Part shown: piece after piece, positions 1-7,899 of the stretch
Position numbering within the stretch: the stretch's first letter is position 1
Layout of the letters: the number at the start of each line of letters is the position of its first letter
Assembly (NCBI GenBank): GCA_031283785.1
Contig: JAITBC010000060.1
Location: 1 to 19,460 of the forward strand
DNA length: 19,460 nt
Direction of reading: 5' to 3'
Source of the DNA: Tannerella sp.
GTDB lineage: Bacteria; Bacteroidota; Bacteroidia; Bacteroidales; Tannerellaceae
Position numbers and translations under genes: made by a program
Notes under the pieces: model-generated
Database searches by the model: none
Seen by the model: only the letters and a program-made list of their open reading frames with translations
Told to the model about the DNA's origin: nothing

Positions 1-230
1 TCCACTATAAACTGACGTCCTTCATTGTCGGTGCAGCAGACGTCGACTATGGAATCTTTCAACCCGGGTATCTCCGGTACAAGCTCGTTCGACTGATACT
101 GCAGTCCCACTATCCGACGATCTTTCTCCAAAGGCAGCATATTGTTGAGCAAACTCACACATAACTCTTCATGTTCGCCGAAGATTCGCTTGAACGTAAG
201 GTCATTTTTAGGATCTAAATAATGTGCCAT
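1..230 (-). CDS. Rpn family PD-(D/E)XK nuclease / putative transposase, 3' end cut by window
   Basis: The reverse strand gives an open frame of 76 codons from an ATG at 230 to the window edge, so only the N-terminal part is visible. It begins MAHYLDPKNDLTFKRIFGEH, the typical opening of the Rpn (recombination-promoting nuclease) or PDDEXK_2 family. Later, IVDVCCTDNEGRQFIVE carries the Asp of the nuclease core (in IVDV) and the Glu of the following strand (FIVE), spaced as in PD-(D/E)XK enzymes. Family members are often labelled transposases, but E. coli Rpn proteins are DNA endonucleases that promote RecA-independent recombination. Such genes are often multicopy and often degraded in Bacteroidales. 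I cannot tell whether this copy is intact beyond the edge. It has its own promoter at 256-287. Confidence 0.85.
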   Translation of the reverse strand, partial: MAHYLDPKNDLTFKRIFGEHEELCVSLLNNMLPLEKDRRIVGLQYQSNELVPEIPGLKDSIVDVCCTDNEGRQFIV

Positions 231-255
231 ATCTTTACTCGTTTATTTCATACGG

Positions 256-287
256 CAAAATTACATGAAAATCCGGCGATTTCCAAG
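256..287 (-). promoter_or_regulatory. Bacteroidota-type promoter for the Rpn gene
   Basis: On the minus strand a -7 box TAATTTTG (256-263) fits the Bacteroidota consensus TAnnTTTG. Exactly 20 bp upstream is CTTG (284-287), one mismatch from the -33 box TTTG. The -7 box lies about 25 bp before the ATG at 230, leaving a short leader. Confidence 0.6.
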
Positions 288-431
288 CGCGTGCGGATGA
301 AAAACGTTTTTTTACAGAGGAAGTTAGCATAAAATCCGCATTTACACAAAAACTGCGGGTTGAAAGGCTAAGATTTTTTTCTCTATTGAATGGGCTGGAT
401 ATTTCTCATAGCACCTCAAAAAAAGATTTAG

Positions 432-830
432 CCCAAAGTTTATGCCGGAAGCATATATGCCGGCGATATAAAATCACTGGATTACCCAACGTATCTTCCC
501 GATCCCAAAGATAAACGGATGTCGCATTATTTTGAAAATTACTCTTACAGCGCTATCATATACGACAAGTACCGCAATGTTTATTACCGCATGGTAGAAC
601 ACCCATGGAAAGACTATCATCAGGGTATGGACTGGATGCCCTGGTTGAAACAGATATCAATCGTTATTTTAGATGGAGACCTTAATTTTATTGGTGAAAC
701 CGTGCTGGATATGGAATACCGTCTTTCCAGCTCACAGTTTATGGTAACTGCGGATGGACTTTTACTGCACAAAAGAACAGACGATGAAGATGAATTGATA
801 TTTGATTTATTTACCCTCACAAAATTATGA
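432..830 (+). pseudogene. DUF4221-like protein remnant, N-terminally truncated
   Basis: A 103-codon frame opens with ATG at 519, but similarity-like sequence continues upstream in the same frame to a TAG at 429-431 (…YAGSIYAGDIKSLDYPTYLPDP). The motif SAIIYDKYRNVYYRM is typical of the C-terminal part of DUF4221 beta-propeller-like proteins, which are usually lipoproteins of about 350-400 residues. Here only about 130 residues remain, with no signal peptide and no N-terminal blades. The frame keeps sensible codons to its stop at 828-830, so it is probably the 3' end of a gene that lost its front. It could be a short expressed protein, but no promoter or start supports that. It converges with the broken ATPase gene on the other strand. 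Confidence 0.6.
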
Positions 831-846
831 AACAGTATTTGACGGG

Positions 847-868
847 AAGCCCAAAGGGTTAATTTTTT
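847..868 (+). terminator. Weak terminator-like hairpin after the DUF4221 remnant
   Basis: AGCCC-AAA-GGGTT forms a 5-bp stem including one G-T pair. It is followed within two bases by six T residues (863-868). It lies just past the DUF4221 stop, between two converging genes. The stem is short, so the call is tentative. Confidence 0.3.
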
Positions 869-872
869 GTAA

Positions 873-2140
873 TTACTTAAACTTTTTGCACTGAATCAGC
901 CATTTCCAAATTGGCAATACATTAATTGTGAGATTGTTTTCTGTAATTATTTTTTCTTCGTTGTAAGTTACTATTTCAAGTTGTTGAATATCGTAAGATT
1001 CAGCTAATTTTATGAGCGCTTTGATTTCGCGCTGCTTAGTAAACCCGTCTGCAATGGAATACGAGACCTGAACGGCGCGTTTTTTGGTTGGGATAAAGAA
1101 ATCTACCTCAACGTTTCGATTGTAGTAAAACAGATTTTCTCCATATTTTTTTCGCAATTCTATAGCCGCAATATTTTCCAGAAGTTTAGTTTCCGGGTCT
1201 ATTAAAAAGTTGTTCAACAAGCCGTTATCAAAAAAATACCGTTTTTTAAAAGTCTCTTTTTCAGTCAAATTATCAGTAAAATTCGGAATGCCGAAAATCA
1301 AATATGCATCGGTCAAATGTTGCAAATAATCAACCAGCGTGTTACGCGAAATTTTTGCACCTGTGGTATTTATGATATTTTCGAGCCGTGAAAGCGACAT
1401 CGGGTGCATGGCACTTTCGGCAATTTTTTTGTTTAAAACCCTGATCGCATTTTCATTACGAATATTGTTACGTGCAATCACATCGCCCAAAATTATTTTT
1501 TGATACAGCGTATTGAGCCATTCGCGCTTGTCGTTCATCGAAAACGTTTCGGCAAAACCGCCATAATAAAAATAGTTGCCGAAAAGTTTCACAACCTGCT
1601 CCCGAGCAGAGGAATAAGTCCAGTTTTTAGACAGTTCAAGGCTGTGAAATTTCAGATATTCTTCAAACGAAAACGGGAACACATCATGTGCAATAAACCG
1701 TCCGCCGAGCGTGGTATAAATCTCTTTTGCAAGCATTTTGGCGTTGCTGCCGGATACAAAAACACGGTATTTTTCGTCCGCCAAACGTCGCGCAAATTTT
1801 TCCCAGCCTGCAATATTTTGAATCTCGTCAAGAAAAATAACAGGCTGTAAATCAAAAATTTCTTTGTAAGCATCGAGTATCACGCCTAATTCTTCGGCTT
1901 TGATTTGTGCAATTCGCTCGTCTTCAAAATTGAGAAAAAGCACGTTTTAGAGCGTGATTTTTTGCTCAGCAATCAAGTCTTTTGCATGCTGGTACATCAA
2001 ATACGATTTCCCTGCACGTCGTAGCCCCACAAACACGTAATTTGCTGTCGGTTCTAAAATGAGTTCACGTTAATCAGCTATGTTTTAGATATTTCCTCCT
2101 GTTTTGCAACAATAATCCGTTTAATAACCTCCTTGTCCAT
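873..2140 (-). pseudogene. AAA ATPase with C-terminal DUF4143 domain, broken by two stops and a frameshift
   Basis: The intact gene would read from an ATG at 2140 (MDKEVIKRIIVAKQEEISKT). The frame meets a TAG at 2078-2080. The reading then moves to another frame near 2066, consistent with one lost base. That segment (1950-2066) carries the Walker A motif GLRRAGKSYL but ends at a TAA (1947-1949). The rest is an unbroken 355-codon frame with Walker B VIFLDEIQNI, sensor-like VFVSGSNAKML and a DUF4143 domain. The DUF4143 domain contains NVEVDFFIP and AVQVSYS, a PD-(D/E)XK-like pattern. Family members of roughly 380-400 residues are common in Bacteroidetes and archaea, and their role is poorly known. 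The Walker A fragment is separated from the rest, so the product should be inactive. The GTG at 1943 that opens the long frame is not a likely start. Confidence 0.85.
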
Positions 2141-2166
2141 AACCGGTATTTCTTAAAATTCGATCA

Positions 2167-2174
2167 CAAAGATA
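2167..2174 (-). promoter_or_regulatory. -7 box of the broken ATPase gene
   Basis: TATCTTTG on the minus strand matches TAnnTTTG exactly and lies 26 bp before the ATG at 2140. No clear TTTG sits about 20 bp further upstream, so this is a single-box call. The promoter appears to have outlived the gene it served. Confidence 0.45.
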
Positions 2175-2233
2175 CAAATTATTTTTTAATATACTGATCA
2201 ATTTTAGGCGATTATTTATCAGGATATTGACGT

Positions 2234-3637
2234 TTATTCCGTTTTCTTTCTTGCTATTTCCAGTGCATGTGTCGTCACATAATATTTGGCAATCATATTC
2301 GGTACTTCCCATTCGGGTAGCGTACCTTCTTTCAGGTATTTCAGGAAGTTCTCCGTTACTTGTCCGAAATGAGCTTCGTGGCCGTTATGGTATTTTGCAG
2401 GGACGAGGACTTCCCATTTGTCATCATCCGTTTTTTTCAGTTCAATTCCCGGAAATTTATCCGTTACGGCGCTCAGGGAATTTTGCAGGTCTTTTTCGAA
2501 TGTCGCCGGATCGGGGCCGACGGATTGTATATACAAAACGGGTTTGTAATTTTGCTCTTTTCCCTGTTCGATGATGAGGTGCGCTTTGCTGCCTTTCATT
2601 ACGGAATAGTGTGTGTCGCCTCCGCCTTCGGGATAGGTATAATTCCATATAACGGAGACCTTGGCGTTTACACCGCGTATCTTGTAATAGATATCGCCAT
2701 TTGCGTATACATACAGGGTATCGTTGGAAACATCCTGTGTTAAATAGTCGGGATAAGCGTCAAGACCTGTTACTTCTTTGAACTGAGCCTTCGACAAAGC
2801 TGTAGTCCAGTGATTTGCGTCCAGCAGTTCAATATCGGTCGGGCAGTTTATGATTTGTCCGGGGAAACATTCCCACTGGACAAGGTCTACCAGATGGGTT
2901 GTTACGTCGACAATGCCTTCACCCTGCTGTTTGACGTCGAAGAACCATGCCGGACGAATCAGCGGGTTGCCGGAAACAGTTTTGAAGAAATGGTGCACGC
3001 TTTCTTTTACTATTCCGGGGTCTTCGGGCGTACCTTGCTCCTGTTTGCCGTACACAGCCGGAAGCAGCGAAAATTCTTTCTGCAGCATCGTTGTGATCTC
3101 AAAACGTTCGGTCATGATATCATAAAGCAGCAATTCATTTTGCTTTGCAATACTGAAACATTCTTTTAATTTCTCAAAGTCGAAGACGTTGATTGCCATG
3201 GGCTTGTCGGCGAGTACATGGATGCCGGACGAAAGGGTCTGCCTGATATATTCCGTCTTTTTGCCGTTATTTCCGGCCGTCACCATCACATTTCCCTTTT
3301 TCTCATCCAGCATTTTTTCAAAAAAATCGGCGCCGGTGTATACAATCTCATTCCATTCGGTCGGATTATCCGTTCTTGTATTATATCCGTCAATCTTTTT
3401 CAAGTGTTCGACAACGTCGTTTCCTTCCGGCGAGTAAACATAAACATCTTTACTTACGCCGGGATATGATGTTTTCTGCACTAAAGCCGCATGAAAATGT
3501 CCGGGGTCGAGCGTAATTAACTTAATTTCATTGTCATTGGGAGAGTTTTTGCCGGTTTTCATTGTACACGATACGTTTAAAAACAGTCCGCCGGCGATAA
3601 ACAGTCCGCCGACGATAGAAAGAAAATAGCGTTTCAT
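2234..3637 (-). CDS. Lipoprotein Gfo/Idh/MocA-like oxidoreductase with 'oxidoreductase C-terminal' domain
   Basis: This 467-residue protein starts with a lipoprotein-like signal (MKRYFLSIVGG…LNVSC, Cys24), which suggests anchoring in the cell envelope. The N-terminal half resembles a Gfo/Idh/MocA Rossmann domain, with GNNGKKTEYIRQTLSSGIHV followed by the lysine motif ADKPM (143-147). The rest resembles the Oxidoreduct_C domain seen in Bacteroidetes homologues. The usual GxGxxG loop is absent. The segment ITLDPGHFHAALV (41-53) stands in its place. It is the last gene of a six-gene operon, 12 bp after uxuA. Substrate and cofactor cannot be read from sequence; oxidation or reduction of a sugar or glycoside is the family expectation. 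No convincing terminator was found after it. Confidence 0.8.
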   Translation of the reverse strand: MKRYFLSIVGGLFIAGGLFLNVSCTMKTGKNSPNDNEIKLITLDPGHFHAALVQKTSYPGVSKDVYVYSPEGNDVVEHLKKIDGYNTRTDNPTEWNEIVYTGADFFEKMLDEKKGNVMVTAGNNGKKTEYIRQTLSSGIHVLADKPMAINVFDFEKLKECFSIAKQNELLLYDIMTERFEITTMLQKEFSLLPAVYGKQEQGTPEDPGIVKESVHHFFKTVSGNPLIRPAWFFDVKQQGEGIVDVTTHLVDLVQWECFPGQIINCPTDIELLDANHWTTALSKAQFKEVTGLDAYPDYLTQDVSNDTLYVYANGDIYYKIRGVNAKVSVIWNYTYPEGGGDTHYSVMKGSKAHLIIEQGKEQNYKPVLYIQSVGPDPATFEKDLQNSLSAVTDKFPGIELKKTDDDKWEVLVPAKYHNGHEAHFGQVTENFLKYLKEGTLPEWEVPNMIAKYYVTTHALEIARKKTE

Positions 3638-3649
3638 AATTTTGTCATT

Positions 3650-4855
3650 TTATATATTATTTATCATACGTCCTATGGCATGCTGCATACCGTCGATTTC
3701 CGCCAGTCCTTTTAATCTTCCGTAGAGTGGATATCCGGGGTTTGCCGTACGGTTGTAATCGTCCAAAATACGTATCCCATGGTCGGGGCGGAACGGCATG
3801 CGGACGTCTTTCCGTCCTTTTCGTATCCTCTCGGCCTGTTCTTCGAGTAAGACCTTGATAACCGAATACATGTCGACATTCCCGTTCAGGTGTTCGGATT
3901 CATAAAAGCTGCGATACTGCAAAGATACGGTATTTCTTAAATGAACAAAATGAATTCGGGAAGATAATGCTTTAGCCGTTGCGACAAGATCGTTATCATT
4001 TCTTCCCGAAAGCGATCCGGTACAAAATGTGACGCCGTTTACCGTCGAATCATACCGGTTGATAATCCATAAAAAATCATCTGTCGTGCAGGCTATACGG
4101 GGCAATCCCAATAGCGGGAACGGCGGATCATCGGCATGGATACAGAGGTTTACGCCGACTTCTTCCGCTACCGGGATCACGTCGTTTAAGAAATCGGATA
4201 GATTTCCCCGCAATTCTTCTTTGCCGATATCTTTATACGTCTCCAGGTAGTTGAGAAACTGCCGTTTATAGTCGGCGGCATCCTTATCGACAGTTCCGTT
4301 TATGAACGCCTGGGTGATAATGATGATATTATGCGCCAGTTCTTCTTTCCGGACTTCGTTCATTGAGGCGATAACCGTTTCCGCTTTCCGGAGCGTCTCG
4401 TCGTCATAACTTTCCGAAGCGCCTTTGCGTTTAAGGATATAGATGTCGAAAGCGGCGAATGTCGGATAATCGAAAAGCATGGATTCGCCTCCGTGTTGAT
4501 TCTTGAAATGCAAATCCGTCCGCGCCCAGTCCAGTACAGGCATGAAATTATAACAAACAGTGTCAATACCGCACTTTCCCAGATTGTGCAGGGATTGTTT
4601 GTAGTTATCTGTTAATCGCGGATAATCCGGGGAATGAGTTTTGATGCCTTCTGCGACAGGAAGGCTTTCTACTACGCTCCAGCGCATACCGTTACATTCG
4701 ATTTCGGATTTCACAGCCATGATTTCATCTGCCGGCCATACTTCTCCCGCATGAAGGTGATGTAATGCGGTAACAACCCCTTCTATCCCCATTTGTTTTA
4801 AACAGGATAGAGGCACGGAATCATTTTTCCCGAACCATCGCCATGTCTTTTCCAT
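3650..4855 (-). CDS. uxuA: Mannonate dehydratase
   Basis: The enzyme converts D-mannonate to 2-keto-3-deoxy-D-gluconate in the cytoplasm, a step of hexuronate breakdown. The start MEKTWRWFGKND and the segment GVVTALHHLHAGEVW are hallmarks of UxuA. An ATG two codons upstream (4861) is possible, but MEKTWRW matches the conserved N-terminus. Metal ligands expected for the family (His, Cys, His, Asp) are present at His240 (CIHADDPP), Cys278 (FCTGSLSGR), His305 (FVHLRN) and Asp358 (RPDHG). At 401 residues the length is normal (about 395 in E. coli). It lies 8 bp after the mannonate oxidoreductase gene, so the two are almost certainly co-translated. KdgK and KdgA/Eda, which handle the product, are not in the window. 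Confidence 0.95.
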   Translation of the reverse strand: MEKTWRWFGKNDSVPLSCLKQMGIEGVVTALHHLHAGEVWPADEIMAVKSEIECNGMRWSVVESLPVAEGIKTHSPDYPRLTDNYKQSLHNLGKCGIDTVCYNFMPVLDWARTDLHFKNQHGGESMLFDYPTFAAFDIYILKRKGASESYDDETLRKAETVIASMNEVRKEELAHNIIIITQAFINGTVDKDAADYKRQFLNYLETYKDIGKEELRGNLSDFLNDVIPVAEEVGVNLCIHADDPPFPLLGLPRIACTTDDFLWIINRYDSTVNGVTFCTGSLSGRNDNDLVATAKALSSRIHFVHLRNTVSLQYRSFYESEHLNGNVDMYSVIKVLLEEQAERIRKGRKDVRMPFRPDHGIRILDDYNRTANPGYPLYGRLKGLAEIDGMQHAIGRMINNI

Positions 4856-4863
4856 CGCCATGG

Positions 4864-5670
4864 CTATACTCCGCTAAAAGAGCTGAAACCTCCGTCCACC
4901 GGGATAATTGTGCCGGTAATGAAACTCGCATGTTCGGAGCAGAGAAAATGAACTATTCCGTTCAATTCGGTGATATCGCCGAACCGTTTCATCGGCGTGC
5001 GGGCTAACACTTTTTTGCTTCGTTCCGTATAAGTTCCATCCGGGTTTATCAGCACTGCACGGTTCTGATTCCCGATAAAGAATCCCGGCGCCAGTGCGTT
5101 AACGCGTATCTTTTCGCTGAATTTCAATGCCATTTCCATGGCGAGCCATTTTGTGAATATCTCCACTCCGCTTTTGGCGACCGAATATCCCGGCACGCGC
5201 GTGATTGCCGAATAGATAGCCATGGATGCGATGTTTATGATGCTGCCTTCACCCTGCTCGGCCATCGTTTTGCCGAATATCAGGCAAGGATATACGGCCC
5301 CGTTCATATTCAGGTTTGTGACATTGTTAAAATCTTCTATTTTCATATCAAAAACCGTTTGATCTTCGCTCAGTGTCGCGCCGGGGAGATTACCCCCGGC
5401 GGCATTCACCAGTATATCAATACGTCCCCATTTGTCCAAAAGCTGTTCGCGTGCGTTTTCCAAATCTTCTTTTTTCAGCACATTGCATAGTATGCCTGTT
5501 ACTTCCCCAAAGCGACTTAGTTCTTTCACTTTGTCTTCCGTAGCTTCGGGCGCAATATCCAGAATTGCAACTTTCACGCCGTTTTCAATTAGACTTTTGG
5601 AGATGTTGCTCCCCAGTACGCCCGTTCCGCCTGTTACTACGGCAATTTTACCTGTTAAATTGATGTTCAT
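4864..5670 (-). CDS. uxuB: SDR-family D-mannonate oxidoreductase (fructuronate reductase, UxuB-type)
   Basis: This 268-residue classical short-chain dehydrogenase has the nucleotide motif TGGTGVLG (13-20), NAAG (89-92), catalytic Ser149 (NIASM) and YSVAK with Tyr162 and Lys166. The C-terminus VDGGFSSFSGV is like that of SDR-type mannonate oxidoreductases (Bacillus UxuB/YjmF), which are unrelated in fold to E. coli UxuB. The expected reaction is NAD(P)H-dependent interconversion of D-fructuronate and D-mannonate. The neighbouring uxuA supports this strongly. Without that context it could be read as a gluconate 5-dehydrogenase-like SDR. No signal peptide is present, so it is cytoplasmic. Confidence 0.85.
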   Translation of the reverse strand: MNINLTGKIAVVTGGTGVLGSNISKSLIENGVKVAILDIAPEATEDKVKELSRFGEVTGILCNVLKKEDLENAREQLLDKWGRIDILVNAAGGNLPGATLSEDQTVFDMKIEDFNNVTNLNMNGAVYPCLIFGKTMAEQGEGSIINIASMAIYSAITRVPGYSVAKSGVEIFTKWLAMEMALKFSEKIRVNALAPGFFIGNQNRAVLINPDGTYTERSKKVLARTPMKRFGDITELNGIVHFLCSEHASFITGTIIPVDGGFSSFSGV

Positions 5671-5700
5671 AATTGCTGTCGAAATAATATTGAGTAAGGT

Positions 5701-6612
5701 TTATTCGTTTGTATATTTCTCAAACTCATCCGCTATTCCGGCCTCACGGGTGTTTCCCGCATGGACGAGTACGCGGTAGCGAAGCCGTATGAGTTCGCCT
5801 TTTTTCAGTTGTGTCGCTTTGTCGTCTTCCGGCCAGTACATCGGGGTAGGGGAGATGAAACCGTAATCGCGCGTAAACCATGGCGAAGGATACCATTTAT
5901 TGGAAGGATGCTGCATGATAGCGATACCTTCGACGCCCGTCCTGCGTGCGCCGTAACAGTCTATCCACGGCGAAGCCTCCCCGAATGTAGCTTTTTCGCC
6001 TTCCCTGCCGCCGGAATTTATCATGACGCCTCCCTGCCTGACGCTCAGCGACGGGTCGATACGGGCGCTGAAAAGCGAATGATTCGTCTTTAGAATGGTA
6101 ACATCCGTCAACATTTCCATTTCGATATCAAAATCTATCCTGAAGAGGCTGTCCGACGGTGCGGAAATGGTGATTCTCCTCCGGTCTATAACCGGTGACG
6201 GAGCGTCCGGGCGTTTCCATATACATTCGTCTTCGATTACCGCCCGTTCACCTTTTTCTTCCGTAATACGTGCGCCAATGGAGATGATACGTCCGCGTTC
6301 CAGGCCTTCCTGCCAGTAATTCCCTCCGTTTACCCTGTCGCAGCCGAAAAACAGGGAGCTGTGATGCGGGTATTCGCCATTGCGCAAAGAAGTAACGCTA
6401 TTCCCCGATACGGGTGCGTTTACGGGATAGAAGAATGGATATTTCTCGTTATCAGGGAAATGATAGCTTGTGAAAAATATATTCCCTATTGTGACGTCAA
6501 TCCGGTTACCGACTATTGTCGCCGATACGGTTTTTTTCTGGGCCGGCAATCCGCAGGCCCAGAACAGTAACAGGATAATAAATAGATGCCTCTTGTTTTT
6601 TTGTGTATTCAT
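5701..6612 (-). CDS. Exported DUF6807 (PmoA-like) family protein, short form
   Basis: The 303-residue product has an N-terminal signal (KNKRHLFIILLLFWACGLPAQ). Cleavage after AQ is likely, although Cys20 makes a lipoprotein conceivable. The body resembles the family first labelled 'methane oxygenase PmoA' and now DUF6807. That label is misleading, since no link to methane oxidation is evident. Conserved-looking features include GEYPHHSSLFFG with a paired His at 83-84, and ITISAPSDS. Other features are FGEASPWIDCYG and the near-terminal ELIRLRYRVLVHAG. The family fold is expected to be a beta-sandwich, and its enzymatic role is not known to me. It sits 25 bp after a longer paralogue and 30 bp before uxuB. 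I infer action on a carbohydrate in the periplasm. Confidence 0.75.
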   Translation of the reverse strand: MNTQKNKRHLFIILLLFWACGLPAQKKTVSATIVGNRIDVTIGNIFFTSYHFPDNEKYPFFYPVNAPVSGNSVTSLRNGEYPHHSSLFFGCDRVNGGNYWQEGLERGRIISIGARITEEKGERAVIEDECIWKRPDAPSPVIDRRRITISAPSDSLFRIDFDIEMEMLTDVTILKTNHSLFSARIDPSLSVRQGGVMINSGGREGEKATFGEASPWIDCYGARRTGVEGIAIMQHPSNKWYPSPWFTRDYGFISPTPMYWPEDDKATQLKKGELIRLRYRVLVHAGNTREAGIADEFEKYTNE

Positions 6613-6637
6613 AATTTATATAAGTTATTTTGAATGA

Positions 6638-7873
6638 TTAATCACCGGTCACAACGATTACCGGGTGTGCAAAATCATTCCAGAGCCTGTCGGCTTTTTC
6701 TTTTGTCATTTTGCCTTCATACGACAGTACCCGGTAGCGTAACAAATAATGTTCGCCGGATTTCAGTTCCCAGTCTTTATTTTTTGCAGGTGCGAAATTT
6801 ATAAATGCATCGCCTCTGCCTCCGTTTGCTTTTTCATCCCAGATACGTAGCGGCTCGGGGAAATTGCAGTTTTCAGGATGCCCCATGAAAAGCAATCCCG
6901 AACGACCGGTTTTCGTCGCGCCTGTAATATATATCCAGCGTGCGACAGACCCGTCTATCTGCTGTCGTGTTTTACCTTCGGATGTTAGCATTTCGCAATT
7001 TTCTTTCGTCCAGTCTTCCGTAGCGCGGTATCCGAAACCCGCATAACGATATTCTTTCAACAATACCGGCAGCGGTGTGGAGGGGTGCAGATGCGATTCG
7101 AAGTCCCAAAGAAATCCTTCCGGCACGTTCCAGGCCTTGATCTTCCAACATTCGTTCATAATCACTTTTTCTTCTTCCGGCGTGAATATATAGTGGTCGA
7201 GATTTGCCGTATATCCGGCAAAAACATCGCCACGGTATATATCTTCAATATTTCTTGCCCGTACTGTTCCCTGCTTGTCCATGAGATTCCAAAGGTCGTA
7301 CATTTTCCCGTCGTACATCACTCTTGTCCATGGATTCCATATGCCGTAATGATGGTAATGGTCTTTAGGCTGTATAGCCGTCAGGATATTACCGTCGGGC
7401 GAATAAGCCGGGTGGATAAAGCCGCTCCTGCCATACGACCGGTCTACGCCGGCAGGCGGTTCGACATGCGCATAATTATATTGAAGGATATTTTTATCCC
7501 CTTTTTTCAGTATCAGCGCCTTTTGGTTATCCTCCACTTCCATCAGGCTGCCGTCTTTTTTCTTTTTTGCCTTTTCGGCGACGAAAATCCGGACGCTGCC
7601 GGCATCGGTTTTGCCGTCGAGTATCCAATGCAGGATGGATGTTTTGCCTTGTTCCGTCGTCGCGAGCTGGCACGGGACGACTCTTTTTTGCTTTCCGGTA
7701 ATTTCGAATAGCCTGACGGCAGAAGACCCGTGCAGGTTAAGAGCGGAAACATCGGCCGATACGATACAATCCTCCCGGTCGTACGGTCCGGCATGGACGG
7801 TTATTTTTATCTTGCCGGCCATACCGGTGTTTATGGCAAGGATGCATATCAATGAAAAAATAAGAGTTCTCAT
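6638..7873 (-). CDS. Exported DUF6807 (PmoA-like) family protein, long form
   Basis: The 411-residue product starts with a classical signal peptide (MRTLIFSLICILAINTGMA) and is probably periplasmic. After about 100 residues of beta-rich N-terminal sequence it shows the family pattern: SYGRSGFIHPAYSPDG, HYHHYGIWNPW (His174-His175), and near the end HYLLRYRVLSYEG. The last of these parallels ELIRLRYRVLVHAG in the next gene. It therefore looks like a diverged paralogue with an additional N-terminal domain. It lies 26 bp downstream of the Tat-exported oxidoreductase gene, so the two proteins probably meet the same substrate outside the cytoplasm. The catalytic residues are unknown; the paired histidines are candidates. 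Confidence 0.75.
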   Translation of the reverse strand: MRTLIFSLICILAINTGMAGKIKITVHAGPYDREDCIVSADVSALNLHGSSAVRLFEITGKQKRVVPCQLATTEQGKTSILHWILDGKTDAGSVRIFVAEKAKKKKDGSLMEVEDNQKALILKKGDKNILQYNYAHVEPPAGVDRSYGRSGFIHPAYSPDGNILTAIQPKDHYHHYGIWNPWTRVMYDGKMYDLWNLMDKQGTVRARNIEDIYRGDVFAGYTANLDHYIFTPEEEKVIMNECWKIKAWNVPEGFLWDFESHLHPSTPLPVLLKEYRYAGFGYRATEDWTKENCEMLTSEGKTRQQIDGSVARWIYITGATKTGRSGLLFMGHPENCNFPEPLRIWDEKANGGRGDAFINFAPAKNKDWELKSGEHYLLRYRVLSYEGKMTKEKADRLWNDFAHPVIVVTGD

Positions 7874-7899
7874 ATTGTTTTTACATTATCCGGTTTGAT

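Noticed and set aside
1947..2080. Programmed recoding of the ATPase gene (stop readthrough plus frameshift)
   Set aside because: Two different stops and a frameshift within 130 bp without a slippery site or structure are better explained by decay.
2194..2222. Terminator after the mannonate operon
   Set aside because: Only a 5-bp CTGAT/ATCAG stem with a long loop and an interrupted AT-rich tail is present, which is too weak to call.
7085..7711. Plus-strand open frame of 208 codons
   Set aside because: It is antisense to the long DUF6807 gene and has the Phe/Arg-rich composition typical of a shadow frame.
5701..7873. Particulate methane monooxygenase subunits
   Set aside because: The old family name includes PmoA, but these are soluble exported proteins with no membrane helices beyond the signal peptide, and they are unrelated to methane oxidation.
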